A stretch of DNA of 64,000 nucleotides, taken from NCBI RefSeq assembly GCF_022965805.1, contig NC_133103.1, positions 45,712,047-45,776,046 on the forward strand. Direction: 5' to 3'. Positions 10,962 through 23,527 of this stretch are shown piece by piece. Position 1 is the first letter of the stretch, and every line of letters begins with the position of its first letter. Under the pieces are notes generated by a model. That model did not search any database and was not told the origin of the DNA. It saw nothing but the letters and a program-made list of their open reading frames with translations. The stretch is from Primulina eburnea. Lineage: Eukaryota; Streptophyta; Magnoliopsida; Lamiales; Gesneriaceae. The translations under genes and the position numbers were made by a program.

Positions 10962-11624
10962 AGGGATTGCCGGCTATTCGAAGCTCGGCTCGATAAAAAT
11001 TTTGTTTGAGTTTGTTTGTTAATCATATCAAACCAAGCCCAAGCTCGATTTTGAGCTCGAAAATTTAATCAAACCAAGCTCAAGTCTAAGGATATTCGGC
11101 TCGTGAGCTCGCAAACATGTTTCATAATAGGCTCGCGAGCTCGAGCTCGGCTCGTTTAGGTGGCTCGCAAACATGATTTTGGAATGTTCAATAATATACT
11201 TAGTTATGTTTTTTTGCTCTTATTTGTGTCGTTTTGGTTATTTATGAATGAATTTACATTTTTATGTCTGATTTAAAATTAGTTTATAGATATATTTAAT
11301 TTTTAACAAGCTCGATTCAAACTCAAACTCGAGCTCCGTTCTATGCTTATCGAGCTCGAAAACGAGACGAGCTCCAGCCAGGCTTGTTAAACATGTTAAA
11401 AGAGCTATTAACGAATCAAGCTCGAGCTTGGCTTGATTAACATGCTAAACGAGTTTTTAACGAGCCGAACTCGAGCTTTTAATGAGCTCAGTAATTTCAA
11501 TACAAATCAAGCTCGAGCCTGATAATAGAAGCTCGAATCGAGCTCGAGCCTCAAACAGTTTTAAACAAACCAAGCTCAAGCCTGATAATGTTTAGGTTGG
11601 TTTGGATCGTTTGCATCCCTATAA
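10962..11624. mobile_element. Non-autonomous hAT-type element rich in GAGCTCGA
   Basis: TCGTACAT occurs exactly at both sides (10954-10961 and 11625-11632), the 8-bp duplication expected of hAT elements. The ends are AGGGATTGCC on the left and GCATCCCTATAA on the right, an imperfect inverted repeat. The interior is a patchwork of AAGCTCGAGC and GAGCTCG motifs around an AT-rich core. There is no transposase. Confidence 0.8.
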
Positions 11625-12394
11625 TCGTACATATCTTTTTTTTTGTTTTCTGAGCCTCTAATAAATTAGAGACAGAGTTCGAAAAAGTAAAATATTTGAT
11701 GATTCCATCATCTATCAATGAACTAAAAGATATAACGAGGACTTTGCTTTTTGAAAGTCGAAATAGATCTAATGTCATGCAATCCCAACATACATTTGTT
11801 AAAAGGATGTGTTTAAATCGTTCTATAATATTAAATGTCATGTCGACAATAATAACTAGTTAATATATGTTTACGATGAATACGAAAATTAAGCGATTTT
11901 AAAATTTTTTTGCAAAGCGATAAATATTTGATCTTATAAAAAGGATAGAAATTAAAATTGCATCTCAATTTGTAGCTAGACGTGAAAATATTTCTTTGAT
12001 AAAAAAAACGTGTCGAACCCAACCTATATTGGTTATATTATTATCTTATACTCGAATGAAATTCAAAGACCATCCAAGGAAATTTCGTTCAATATGGAGA
12101 ATTGCACCGCCCATCGCACGATGTCCGTAAGGAAACAGAGTACCAATTCATACTTGTAAATGCATTACAATTTATTTAACAAATGGAAAGTGGGAATAAT
12201 ATCTACTCGTTTTTTCACATACTCCATTTTATAAGATAAATATTCTATTTGGTCATTAACAAAAAAAAATTACATATTTTATTATATATATATATATATA
12301 GAGAATTGATCTGTCTCACAAATAAAAATCTGTAAATGGATTTGCTCATTTCTCGCACAGTTAAATATCCCAACTGGCAAAATCAGATATTGTT

Positions 12395-12446
12395 CCAAAT
12401 TTTCTAGTGCAATCAGATATTGTTCCTGAAGCACTAGAAAATTTGG
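12395..12446. repeat. Short perfect inverted repeat
   Basis: CCAAATTTTCTAGTGC (12395-12410) pairs exactly with GCACTAGAAAATTTGG (12431-12446) across a 20-base loop. The loop repeats AATCAGATATTGTTCC, which also overlaps the left arm at 12381-12396. No gene is next to it. Confidence 0.7.
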
Positions 12447-12627
12447 TATATATATATAGTAATGATACCCTATACACTTTTTTCCTGCACATCTGTGGTC
12501 GTCTGGCTACGTGGCACGTCCACAACCACACAAAATTTTTTGTTTTGTTTTTCTAAAAAAAGGCTGACCAATCATATACCGTCACGTAGATTGCTCATGA
12601 TACCTGGTGTCCAGGATAATAAATTCG

Positions 12628-12630
<3 letters not shown>

Positions 12631-12678
<48 letters not shown>

Positions 12679-12684
12679 TATATA
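12631..12684. repeat. TA and TATG microsatellite
   Basis: An (AT)n tract passes into about six TATG units and back into TA. Simple sequence repeat. Confidence 0.9.
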
Positions 12685-13409
12685 ATATTGTGATAATTAA
12701 GACAGCTAATCTTGAGAGTCTGTCATCGACCTACCAAACCAAACATCCAACCCAAAGCTAGCCAACTTAAATTCAGGACACAACGCCACGTATGTACTAC
12801 TTCCTAGATCAGATATTTTATATTAAAAAAACAAATTGAAATTGAAATCCGTACTGAATTTTATATTAATTAATTACATATTTTAACATTTTTCTTTCGT
12901 CAGATAAATATTGTTTAGAGTTAAGTTTTGCTCTAACAAACGTTTAATTTATCCACAAAGTTTTTAACCATTAATTAGGCACTAATTTCAAGTGTTAATT
13001 TACCGATTTTTGATCTAAATTTGAAATATTCCTAAAAATTAAAAGAAGTCGCTGCTTTTTTTTTGTGAGTGGGGTTTGATTAAAATTTGATTAATAGTAA
13101 ATAGAAATAATGACATATATAATAATATGATAATATTAAATGAGTCAAGAATCCCTAAGTAATAATGTCGTAATTAATCACAAACAATTTGTTAATGACT
13201 TGATTAAGACCTTTGTTAAAATAATAAATTGTGATTGTTTTATCCACTCGCCTATATTTTCTCGATAAATAAAAAGAGATGGAAGCAGTCTCTTACGAGT
13301 AAAATTGCCTTCGAATATATATCATCGTTCTTTGATACAACTGGGTGACGTGCTGAGTGTATTAATGGTATATATGAAATCTCTAAAATAAATTGATAAA
13401 TAGCTAATA

Positions 13410-13980
13410 TAAATTTTAAAAAAATTATGTAAGACTTTTTAGTTAGAATATATTTCTTGTAAGACGATCTTACGGATCTTTATTCGTGAGACGAGTCAAT
13501 CTTCATCATATTTATAATAAAAAATAATATTTTTGACATAAAAAATAACACATTTCATGAGTGACCCAAATAAAATATCTATAAAATTTTAAAAATTATT
13601 ATACTTACTTTTATGTAAGACTTTTTAATAAGAGTATATTTCTTGTAAGACGATTTTACGGATCTTTATTCGTGAGACTGATCAATCTTCCTCATATTTA
13701 ATATAAAAAATAATATTCTTGACATAAAAATAACACATTTAATGGGTGAACTAAATAGAATATCTATAAATTTAAAAAAATTATTATACGTACTTTTATG
13801 TATGCTTTTTTAATAAAATAGGTGACAGTCTCAAGGATTTTTATTCGTTAGATGATTCAATCTTCCTCATATTTATAATAAAAAATAATATTTTTGTCAG
13901 GTAAAAAAAATATTTTTTCATGATTAACACAAATGGAATGTGTCTCACAAAATTAACCTACCGTCTCACAAGATTTTTTG
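13410..13980 (-). repeat. Tandem triplicate of a GTGAGACGG-family MITE plus flank
   Basis: Three consecutive, diverged units of roughly 180 bp. Each has TTATGTAAGACTTTTTA or a variant, then (weakest in the third) TTTCTTGTAAGACGAT, GGATCTTTATTCGTGAGAC, and ends near AAATATCTATAAA. MITE parts are at about 13450-13577, 13630-13755 and 13815-13978. The host flank between MITE parts is repeated too, so the array arose by tandem duplication rather than three insertions. Confidence 0.65.
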
Positions 13981-14285
13981 AATTTTAATAATCCATGTTG
14001 GGAAATACTTTTATATTAAGAGTTATATTTCATGTTCTCAAAATAACTTCAGTATCGATTAAATATATACCATTCAAGAAATTAAATTAATTACTTAAAA
14101 AAGACACAAATTTGATCATAATTTCTTAATGTAGATGTCAAAAGGACTCGTACTTTTTATCGAGATTTTTGTTTTTCCTTTCACATTTTCGTACATAATT
14201 ATTAGTATTTTATTTTACATTTGTCATAATTTTCAAGAAAGTTATGTGTTTGTCACATCATATCATAACAAAAATATACCATTAA

Positions 14286-14911
14286 GGCAGCGTTTAGTTT
14301 GGAGGATAAAATAAACTAATGATTAGTATGTAAATGATAAAAAAAATGATTGTAGTAGAAATGTAATATATGATGTAAAATAGTATTTTGTTTGGTAAGA
14401 TTTTTAAATGTGTGATAATTTTGATTTTTTGATTAAAGGACAAAATTACCCTTTCCTCTTTTTTTTTTCCTTCAACTCCGACGGCGACGGCGATCGACGT
14501 TGGCGACGGCGACGGCAGGTCGGTTGCTGGCGGTGGACGGCCGGAAGAGGTGGTCGGCGACGACGACGGGGCCGGCAGCTGGCGGTGGACCGCCGAAGGC
14601 GAGGCGTTTGTCGGCCGGAAGTTGCGATGGTGCCGGCGGTGGTCGGCCTTTGGCGGGGGTTGCCGGTGGATGGTCGGTGGAAGGAAGTGGTGGTGAGTTT
14701 GAATCAAGGAGAAGGGTAAAATTGAAAAAATATGATGGATTAAGAATGGGATAAATAATCCTAGGGGTGAGGAGATATTATTTTAACCTACCTAATATAA
14801 CCTAATCATTCATAAGAGAGATTGACTTAGTTAAAATAAAACGTACAAAACGAGTGATTAGATGGATTTAAAAAAAATAAACCAACCTAATCAAACAAAC
14901 CAAACGTTGTC
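14286..14911. mobile_element. Tourist-like (PIF/Harbinger) MITE with a GC-rich core
   Basis: The element starts GGCAGCGTTTAGTTTGG and ends CCAAACGTTGTC, near-inverted repeats typical of Tourist elements. TAA flanks it on both sides (14283-14285 and 14912-14914), the expected 3-bp duplication. The centre (about 14475-14690) is very GC-rich with GACGGCGACGGC and GCCGGCAGCTGGCGG motifs. Open frames through it on both strands are compositional. Confidence 0.82.
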
Positions 14912-14914
14912 TAA

Positions 14915-15315
14915 ACATATTATATCATAAGTAATTTCTAACATAATCACACACACACAACGAAAATAAAATTAAAACTTATATATAATATATATTGAAA
15001 TGTACTTATAATTAGTTATTATATTATATATTTGCTTAAGGTTTGACCCTTATAACATCACTTCTTCTAACTGGAGGAATAATTCAGAAGTCAGACCACG
15101 TACGTACGACATTTATATATAAGAAAAAATAACATTACTTAATCCAGTCAACACATTATATATATGATATTGAGATCGTGATAAAATGATTAATCAATGG
15201 TTACACTGTGCATGATCATTATCAGCAAATCTGAATTATGTTCTGTTTCTTCGTTAGGATGCATGCATCAGAACATAATTATGCATCAAACAAATTATAC
15301 ATATATATAGGACTA
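14915..15315. other. AT-rich spacer
   Basis: Nothing recognisable; a short CGTACGTACGAC palindromic tract lies near 15100 and TA runs occur. Confidence 0.5.
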
Positions 15316-15875
15316 TGTTGGGTGCAATAATTGTCTCTGTTTGGTAGAGCGATCGAATCGTGGTGTTTGAGCTACTGTGCGGTTTAAAAGATTTGAGTTG
15401 CACCATTACCATCAGCTATAACTTTTAGTAAAGCGGTAAACATTCGGTCCTACGATTGGTATCAGAGTCAAGGTCACGGGTTCGATTCTCATTGATTGCA
15501 AGAAGTGCAATTATTGGTAAGGAGATTGTTGAGTGCAATAATTGTCTCTGCTTGGTAGAGCGATCGAATCGTGGTGTTTGAGATACTGTGCGGTTTAAAA
15601 GATTTGAGTTGCACCATTACCATCAGCTATAACTTTTGGTAAAGCGGTAAGCACTCGGTCCTACAATTGGTATCAGAGCCAAGGTCACGGGTTCGATTCC
15701 CATTGATTGCAAGAAGTACAATTATTGGGAAGGAGATTGTTGGGTACAATAATTGTCTCTGCTTGGTAGAGCGATCGAATCGTGGTGTTTGAGCTACTGT
15801 GCGGTTTAAAAGATTTGAGTTGCACCATTACCACTAGCTATAGCTTTTGGTAAAGCGGTAGCACTCGGTCCTACA
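15316..15875 (+). mobile_element. TRIM retrotransposon, tandem LTR-interior-LTR-interior-LTR array
   Basis: Three LTR copies (15316-15454, 15527-15665, 15738-15875; 138-139 bp each) separated by two 72-bp interiors (15455-15526, 15666-15737). LTRs start TGTTGGGTGCAATAATTG (or TGTTGAG) and end CGGTCCTACA; the first ends in G. Each interior starts ATTGGTATCAGAGYCAAGG, complementary to the tRNA-iMet 3' end, and ends in a purine tract GGAAGGAGA or GGTAAGGAGA. That is the architecture of a terminal-repeat retrotransposon in miniature. The copies are highly similar. No matching 5-bp duplication is seen (GACTA against AGCTC). Confidence 0.88.
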
Positions 15876-18103
15876 AGCTCGTATGTTTTGTCTGGATTTA
15901 AAAATTTTCCTTGCCGAGTAAACAACCAAAATATGATGTTTGTGTTGTTTACAGCAGCTATAAATTTTGATAAAGTGTTAAGCGGTCAGTCAACATATTT
16001 TTTTTCTAAAAAACAAAATTATATAATTAATGCATTATTTAATATTTTCCCATTATTAATCCATTTTGGATATATAAAAGTCTACTTTGATACAAACTAT
16101 GGCGCAAGTATTGAATAAAAAAAGAATAATTAGTTTAAAATATAAGGCGACTTTTTTTATATAAAAAATACTTTTATATGTTTAATAGTTGAATTTTATT
16201 CTTTGAACTATTCATGTTTTTCTTTTCGTTTTAAAACTCTTCATTCTCAGTTTTATTATATTTTATATATGATTGTATCCTTTTCTTTTTTTTCAAGAAT
16301 TGATTGCCGACAAATTTTAGTTTGAACTGAGAGGAAAAAAGAATAAATTAAAGAAGATTTTTTAATATATAAAGTTGACATATACAAAAATTTTTAAGTG
16401 CACCATATTGCAGCACTACATTTAAGTAGTTTATGACTCTCATTATTAATATTCTTTAACACACACACGTACTGTACATGTACATTAAACATTTATTTTT
16501 TAAATAATATATATTTGTTTAAAGAATATATTTAGTGAAAAAACATATATAGCAGCTAAAATAATGATAGAGATAAATTAACTTATAATATAATTTCAAT
16601 TATATTATATTTTACGGTAAGAATATCATGTTTATAAATGCAGGAAAATTTTAATGCTTCAAGCTGGCATTATTTGTGTGAATCAATTTAAGTTTATTAA
16701 ATTAAATTAAATGAACTTAGACTTTGTATTCAACTAGTATTTAACACGTACGATGCACGGGATGATACTATTAAAAATGAGTGAAAAATGAATAGACATT
16801 TAAATTGAAAAATAATATAATTATAAAAACTATTTTTCGCTAATTTTAAAAAACTTTCTTAAATACAATGAATGTCGATTAATTTTTTTGACTAATAATC
16901 ACTACCATATATCAAAATTTTAGATTGTGTTAGCTATGTCATTGACATGATGTTTATCGTGTTTAGTGTATTGATGTCGACCACCAACCTTAATACATAT
17001 TTAATTGTTTAATTTTTGAGAAATTATACATTATTATTTTTTAACATGTGTTAAAAAATATTTTTAAATCAAACTCAATAAAATTAATGAGAAATATTTT
17101 TTTTAAAATTCAATAATTTCATCTAAATTCACATTCACAAACAATTTTGTGACATGGTACGTGTTTGACACATTTGAATGATAACAATAATTGTTTCATC
17201 AATATGTTTATCCAAATGGGTTGTGATTTTATCTACAAAATCTCTTAATAATATAAACAACAGTTTATTATTCCTAAAAAATGAAATATGCGATTAGAAA
17301 TAAATGATGTATAAACCAGAAAAGTTATTTTATTAATATTCACTATGTGTATTCCAAAACAATGCCAATAAATTTTATAATGTGTCTCCTAATAAGATGC
17401 GTACTTTCTTAGAATTGGTTTAATCATTTTCATTACAAGACATTTTTTACTATCATGTATCCGTGAACTTTGTAATATAGAACAAAATTATCACATTAGT
17501 AAATACGTAATAATTAAAATTTTGTACAAATTGAAGAATAATAGTTTTTACTTCTCGATCATGAAAGTCAGATTTCAAACTTAATGTCTCTTTGTTTCCA
17601 TATGTAGGTAGTTCATAACAACGAACAAATCTAAATTTAAACGAACATTACGTCTTGGAAGGATTCAACTTAGATATGATGCTGAAAAGATGAGTCATTT
17701 CAGAATTCAATTTTTGAGTAGATAAATTTAGTAAGATAAATAGAATAAAATTGGTTTTTAATATAATATGAAATATTGCATTATTTATAATTTAAAATTC
17801 AAATAAGACATCTCAATGGACAAAAATTATACATTGGATGCTTTTGACAGAATTATATAATATATTAACTCTTTGAAATTATGGAAATCTCGAATTGCAT
17901 ACATTGGGTGTCAACATTTCTGATTATTGAGTGTAATATACATGTTTATTGAGGGTAATTTAATGTCTATTTGAAACACTTTTGAATCTATCTCTTTTAA
18001 TTTTCTTGGGCTCTCTTATTTATGTTTATTGAGTGTAATATACATGTTTCTTTTTTAGAAATGATATTTTGACGGAAAATTACTATTTTTAACAAAAACC
18101 CTG

Positions 18104-18170
<67 letters not shown>

Positions 18171-18476
18171 GAGAAAATTGCATTCTCAAAAAAAAATTAA
18201 AATAAAATTGCGGCAACAATCAATTTTTTCGATAAGGCACGCAAGTATATTTTTTGGAAGCGTGCCTTCAAAAATATTGATACATTTTGTTCCCTATATT
18301 ACAAGTGCTTGTAAATATTAATAAATAATTGATAATATGTGGATATATAATATCCAACATTATTCATATGTATTAGGTTAGATTAAGCGCGAGTGAATGA
18401 GAGCATAAAGAGATTAATGTTTAGACTATATTGGGTCCTAACCCAACCCACTTTAAATATATTTTTAATTAACTAA
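15876..18476. other. AT-rich intergenic DNA with a Helitron-like end
   Basis: No gene. At about 16735-16765 the sequence CTAGTATTTAACACGTACG then ATGCACGGG is, on the minus strand, a hairpin-like CCCGTGCATCGTACGTG followed by a terminal CTAG, as at a Helitron 3' end; no 5' partner was found. A long TA tract fills 18108-18166. Confidence 0.45.
18108..18166. repeat. (TA)n microsatellite
   Basis: About 59 bp of uninterrupted TA. Confidence 0.95.
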
Positions 18477-18720
18477 CACTATAAGAAAAAAACTTAAAGA
18501 CAATGCTTTTTATGTGTTGTCTATGTGGCTAAAAAAACGTTGTTAAAAAAGTACTGTTGTTAAAAGTTTGTTCGATGACATCGCAAAAAAAGAGTTGTCT
18601 TTTTTAGCAAAGACAACACTTCCGCAATGCATAAAAAGCATTGTTTTTGCTAAAAAAAAGATAACACTTTTTATTCATTGTACATAGATAACGCATAAAA
18701 AGAGCCGTCTTTTATATTTA
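18477..18720 (+). mobile_element. CACTA-type left terminus
   Basis: It starts CACTATAAGAAAAAAAC and continues with subterminal motifs AAAGACAATGC, GTTGTCT, AAAGACAACAC and AAGCATTG in both orientations, the pattern of En/Spm subterminal repeats. It faces inward toward higher coordinates. A right-type end occurs at 34908, but no matching 3-bp duplication joins them. Confidence 0.6.
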
Positions 18721-18923
18721 ATTTTTTTTGGGTTTATAACTATTAATTAAAATATTAACCACAAAATCTATTTTGAATGTTAAAATGTATAAATGTGCCC
18801 AAAAAATTCTAAAAATAACAATTATTAGAATCGACAAATCGAAACAATAAATATTTTAAATATCAATCAACATTTTAATTTTCATAAAATTTATATAAAA
18901 ACTCTTACATATGCTAAATATAT

Positions 18924-20268
18924 TGTTGGAACATTTTATGTTCGTAATATTAATTTTGATGTTAACAAAACTTGTTATTTTGTTTCTAACAAGTTTATCT
19001 AGTACGCATAAGAGCTTGCATAATATGGATTCCAAACATTCATGATCTTTTCTCTCCTTGTCATTCAGAAAAGACAAAAATATTTCAGGATAATAAACAA
19101 TGAAACTGATCAGGTCCCGAACTGATCAGTTCTCGAGCCAAAACTGAAGTTATCGAGACGTCAACTGATTGCAAAAACTGAACCAGTCCAAACTTATTTC
19201 ACTAGACCAATTCAAAGAACCGGTTTACTATACCAATTCAGAGCATCAGTTGTAACTGATCGATTCAAATATCACAACAAGACTATCAAATGGAATCCAG
19301 CTAAGCACGAATATACAAGGTACAAGCTACTTCATTGACGAAGGTACAATAAAAAACGTTTCAGCAGAGCTAAAAGAGGAGAGCTTCCAGAACAGTTGTC
19401 ATAATGAAAAGATGTATCATAAGGAAGCACATGCAAATACAACGGACATTATTATTGAGTCTTCATGTATGATCAGATAAACGAATATAAATACCAGATC
19501 AAGACCATTGAAGAAAAGCCGGAACAACAACAAAATACTAGTGTGTGAAGAAAGCAGAGGGCATGCTCATTCATTTCATCTTACCAGAAGCAGTTAGTCC
19601 AGTTGTGTGAGAATACTTTTGTGTTATATTGATTAGATAAATTCTCATACATTCACACACAATCACTCACAAATACAGATAGTTGAGCTTATTGTTTAGC
19701 TGAGTGAGTCTTCACACAAAGACATTAAACATTGTGTTTGTAGTCTTGACATAAGAGATGTTAAACATTATGCGGATTGTCATGTGCTGCCTCAATCTTG
19801 AGTGCTAGGAGTTCTAGTTGGGTGATGCCCTTCTGGAATGGGTTTGTATAAGGCTTTGTATAAATCAAAATCTTCTAGTAGATCTTACCCGAGGTGGTAG
19901 AAGAGGTGACATATGAGCAGTTGAAGTCTATGAACATCCATTAACATATCTCGTGTCTTTAACTGTTTAACTATTGTTTTAAAACTGATTTGATCAGCTC
20001 AGCTGATATCAATTCAGTTCTTCCCATAACTGAACTGATACAAGCCCGAACCAATCCTCCTTATTTCAGTTATTCATTTTATACAAGCTAAAAGTTTTAA
20101 ACTGTTCAGTTTTCGTAACGAATGATTATTTCGGGTGTCTTCCGTTTGGTTTGAAAACCAAACTCGATTTAATTCATCGATATATTCATTCTTAGAACAC
20201 AATCTATTGTAGCTTATGAAAAATATTGTGTTTGAAGCACCATCAAGGGTGTCAAAACCGATCCTTCA
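18924..20268 (+). mobile_element. Solo LTR, Copia-type
   Basis: It starts TGTTGGAACATTTTATG and ends ACCGATCCTTCA, with flanks TATAT (18919-18923) and TATAC (20269-20273) that agree at 4 of 5 bases. A TATA box (TATAAATA, about 19485) lies upstream of a transcribed-looking part. Blocks such as TTTGTATAAATCAAAATCTT and GAACATCCA resemble the LTR at 32074-34134, so the two are related. No internal retrotransposon sequence follows. Confidence 0.75.
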
Positions 20269-20866
20269 TATACATTTCGAACAAAATACTACAAAATCAT
20301 AAACATAACAAACAAAAACTTGTGATATTTGCTATATAATTTACTAATCACTGCAACTATTGATTTCACATAGTAGTTTTGTACAGAAAACCACTTTCCC
20401 CTCTTTCATGAAATTTCCTGCAACAGATCATGCTAATTCGTACCACTAATGCAACCACATATTATGCAGTTCATCTATTCCCTGCAAAGATAAATCATCA
20501 ATGCCATCTTCTTGTTCCCCTCTTTCATGAAATTTCCAGCTGCAGATGTCTCATTCGAACAAATACAAGATGAAAATTATCCATTTATTCCCTAAAAAAT
20601 AGTCAATGAAATATCATCTGAAATCTTCTTGTGCAAGCATCGATAATCCACAAACCAATAGAGTGCATGAAATTAGGATCGATAGAGTGCATGGAATTAA
20701 GAATATCACTTCTCAACCAGGTAAGCAAGTGAATTTTCTTCTGATTGGTAAGTATCACAAGGGGACTGCACCACATCATTAAGAATAAATCCTACTTATA
20801 TTGAAAAGTCTACTGCTTAAAATACTATTGAAATTATTTTTTTGTGAATGGCCGAAATATACATAC
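20269..20866. other. Non-coding spacer inside the nested cluster
   Basis: No gene. CCCCTCTTTCATGAAATTTCC occurs in both 20398-20418 and 20517-20537 contexts, with similar surroundings, so part of this stretch is an old direct duplication. Confidence 0.5.
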
Positions 20867-20867
20867 A

Positions 20868-20868
20868 A

Positions 20869-20962
<94 letters not shown>
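20868..20962. repeat. (AC)n(AT)n microsatellite
   Basis: About ten AC units followed by about 36 AT units. The open frame reading through it is an artefact. Confidence 0.95.
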
Positions 20963-20967
<5 letters not shown>

Positions 20968-20991
20968 TGCGGTTTAAAAAAATCTAAAAGG

Positions 20992-23313
20992 TGTGACCAA
21001 CAGAAACGTTTACCGTTTGAAGTAAAACAACAACGTAATACTAAAAACCTGCCAAACCTCATAGTATAAAAATCATAAATGTTTTGAAATATTGTATAAC
21101 CAAATCCCTCGTAAAATTATGAAATGCGGAAGAAATGCAAGATCCTCGGGCTTCCAGTGCACCACCAGCCCAGTCAACTCAGTCCTCAGAATCTCTAGTC
21201 TCCTCATCAACAAACTGCTCACCTGCATCAATCACATCTAGTGAGTTTAAAGACTCAACACACCTAAACCGTTATGAAAAAGTACATATACATATCAAGC
21301 AACACTGAAAAGTACTTTAATTAAAATAACTTTAATGATCTTCAAAAACATGAACGTAAACATAAACATATTCATATCGTGTCGTATCATTCATGCCATC
21401 ATATACATATTCATTTTTCCTTTATGGAATTTAGTTAATTATTTATGACTTTCGTATCAGCTGCTGTTTAATGGATTTATTTACGTATAACCATGGTATC
21501 AGGCGATGGAGACATCAACGACACTCTCACCCATCAACTGAGCCTTGGCCTTACCTATTTTGTGTTCGTGTTAGTCACAACAGTCAACAAGTCATCTCTT
21601 TCAAACATGTCGTCGTATTCATCACTTAATAAAATTTCCATGCATATACATATATTTTCTTAAAACCAAGCATGCAATATATTATCATTGTTTTCCATAA
21701 AAATTCCATATTCATATAAAATAAAAAAAATTAAACATGTCTTTTCAGTTTTCAGGGCACTGTCAGGACCGCTAAGTTGACCTGAGTGCAAAATGAACAT
21801 TTGTACCCCGAACCCTAATTTGACCACTTTACCTATGTACCTTAAAATTTCTAGCCGAATCAACACGAAACTTAATCGAACTTTCCCAAACTTGAATCAT
21901 AACTTAATCGCACTCCTACCAGACCTTAAACCACCTAGACCAGACCACTTATGACCCTCGAAATGCACTTGGAAGTTGCTGGAATTTTCTGCACAAAATA
22001 AAACCGAACCCTAGTGCACCTAACCTCAACTTTTGATCCTAGGCCCAAAACCAATGCTTCCAAACCTTAACCACCACCCTAGGACCATGACCAGACCCAT
22101 GTGCACCTGACTGTACCACCCACAACAAGCCATGCACGCAAGAATGCGGCGTCACCCGATCCATGCTTCCCATGCATCTACGCGTCTAATCATCACGACT
22201 TACCCCTAACCCTTCAAGCCAGCCTCGCACCAACCTCCCAGGACCCAAATCAGACTTTCCTATGTCTGAACCTTGGCTTGGAGTAGGCCTACGCACAGCC
22301 TCCTCGACTCATCACTCGATCGAACACCTTTTTGCCCAAAACATGAAGATCCGATCGTAACCATCACACAACCCGTTCCAGATCTGATCTTAACCTTCGA
22401 AGACCATATACCAGTCGTGATTTGAGTCCTATAACTCTCGACCCAGGCATCCCCTTACGAAACATATCAAGAACGTGAGTTCCCAAACATGAAAATCCGA
22501 TATATTCATGTAGAATCATGTAAAACCAATTTATAACAGTAGATCTATCAATTTCCATGCAAAATAATTCAAAGTGCATAATAGGGTGTGAAAGATGAGA
22601 AAACAAAGCTAACGGGCATGCCTTTGGTATATACGCTCAAAAATCTACACGAACGGTACGAGGGACGAAAACCAGAGGGTCGGGACAATAATTCATATGA
22701 AAATACTTGCAAAAAACGTTCAAAAACCTGCTGCTAGACCCGAGTGATTGTACGGCCGAGTGAGGGGGTGGGAGCTAGATTTTTGGAGTGGAAATTAAGA
22801 AGAAAATAATAAAAGAGTGGGCCTATCTTTTGATATACAAGGGAGTAGCATCTTAGCCCCAAAATCATACTATAACAAGCTCATTAGGCCCATTAATGAG
22901 TATGTAAAATATTTTGTTTAAATACATTTTCAAAACGTTTACCGAGCCTCCAAAAAGTACATATTTTGCCAAAAATCGACTACCAGTTTAAAATATGGTT
23001 TGACGAAAAAAATATATCACAAAATCATATTTTTCAAAAATTACATATTAAATATATCATATATTAAATAATTAAAAATAACTATTTAATAAAACATTTT
23101 TCTTCAAACTGTCACCGGTCTCTGTTCCTCGTTCAAGCGTGAAATATTGCTAAAAGTACAAATAAATGCAATCTAGTAATTCATTAAATAAAAACATATA
23201 ATCATGTCATAATCATGTATTTAGTGCATTTACAATAATACTTTAGACATTTTAATCATACCCTAGATTTTCATGCAGTCAGGTTACGTCGTTCGATTTT
23301 CTAGACCTTACAC
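20992..23313 (-). mobile_element. Ty3/gypsy-type LTR, minus orientation (probable solo LTR)
   Basis: On the minus strand the likely start is TGTAAGGTCTAG (23313) and a possible end GTTGGTCACA (20992). About 21060-21560 matches the LTR part at 1-560. No gag or pol lies on either side and no matching flanking duplication was found, so the limits are approximate. The segment 22000-22750 is less AT-rich and has short open frames, none with a recognisable domain. Confidence 0.5.
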
Positions 23314-23527
23314 ATATAATTCATGTTAAGAAAAATATTGACAAAGTTAAGAAAATGGACTTGGTTGTGATCAGAAAATGGTATGATTGATGCACACACA
23401 CCCAATTAGTGACATCATCAGCTATATACCTATGCTTGGTTTTAAGATCATAAGTCATAACGCATCTCATACTTATCCAAAATGCACTTATCATACATGA
23501 CTGAATTTCTAACTCAATTTCCCATAT
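23314..23527. other. Non-coding spacer before the inverted-repeat element
   Basis: AT-rich sequence between the gypsy LTR and the 9-bp duplication at 23528. No feature recognised. Confidence 0.4.

Larger units (their letters stand above)
11633..13409. other. AT-rich intergenic DNA
   Basis: No convincing gene. It contains a 16-bp perfect hairpin (12395-12446), a TA repeat near 12283-12300, and a TA/TATG microsatellite at about 12631-12684. The open frame covering the microsatellite translates repeat sequence and is not a gene. Confidence 0.6.

Noticed and set aside
12462..12761. 99-residue open frame
   Set aside because: It spans a TA/TATG microsatellite and lacks any domain or splice context.
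14294..14754. GC-rich open frames on both strands as small Pro/Arg-rich proteins
   Set aside because: They lie within a Tourist-like MITE, are open on opposite strands only because of composition, and have no recognisable domain.
15316..15875. Regular repeats with short interiors as a CRISPR array or SINE/tRNA cluster
   Set aside because: The unit has LTR ends TG...CA, a tRNA-Met primer site and a purine tract, and this is plant DNA. GGTTCGATTC resembles a Pol III B box, but no matching A box at the right distance is present.
16735..16765. A complete Helitron
   Set aside because: Only a 3'-like end (hairpin plus CTAG) is visible; no 5' partner could be identified.
20817..21062. Open frame with a long Ile-Tyr repeat
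   Set aside because: It is a translated AT microsatellite.
22101..22606. Two short open frames in the gypsy LTR region
   Set aside because: Opposite strands, no domains, inside LTR sequence.
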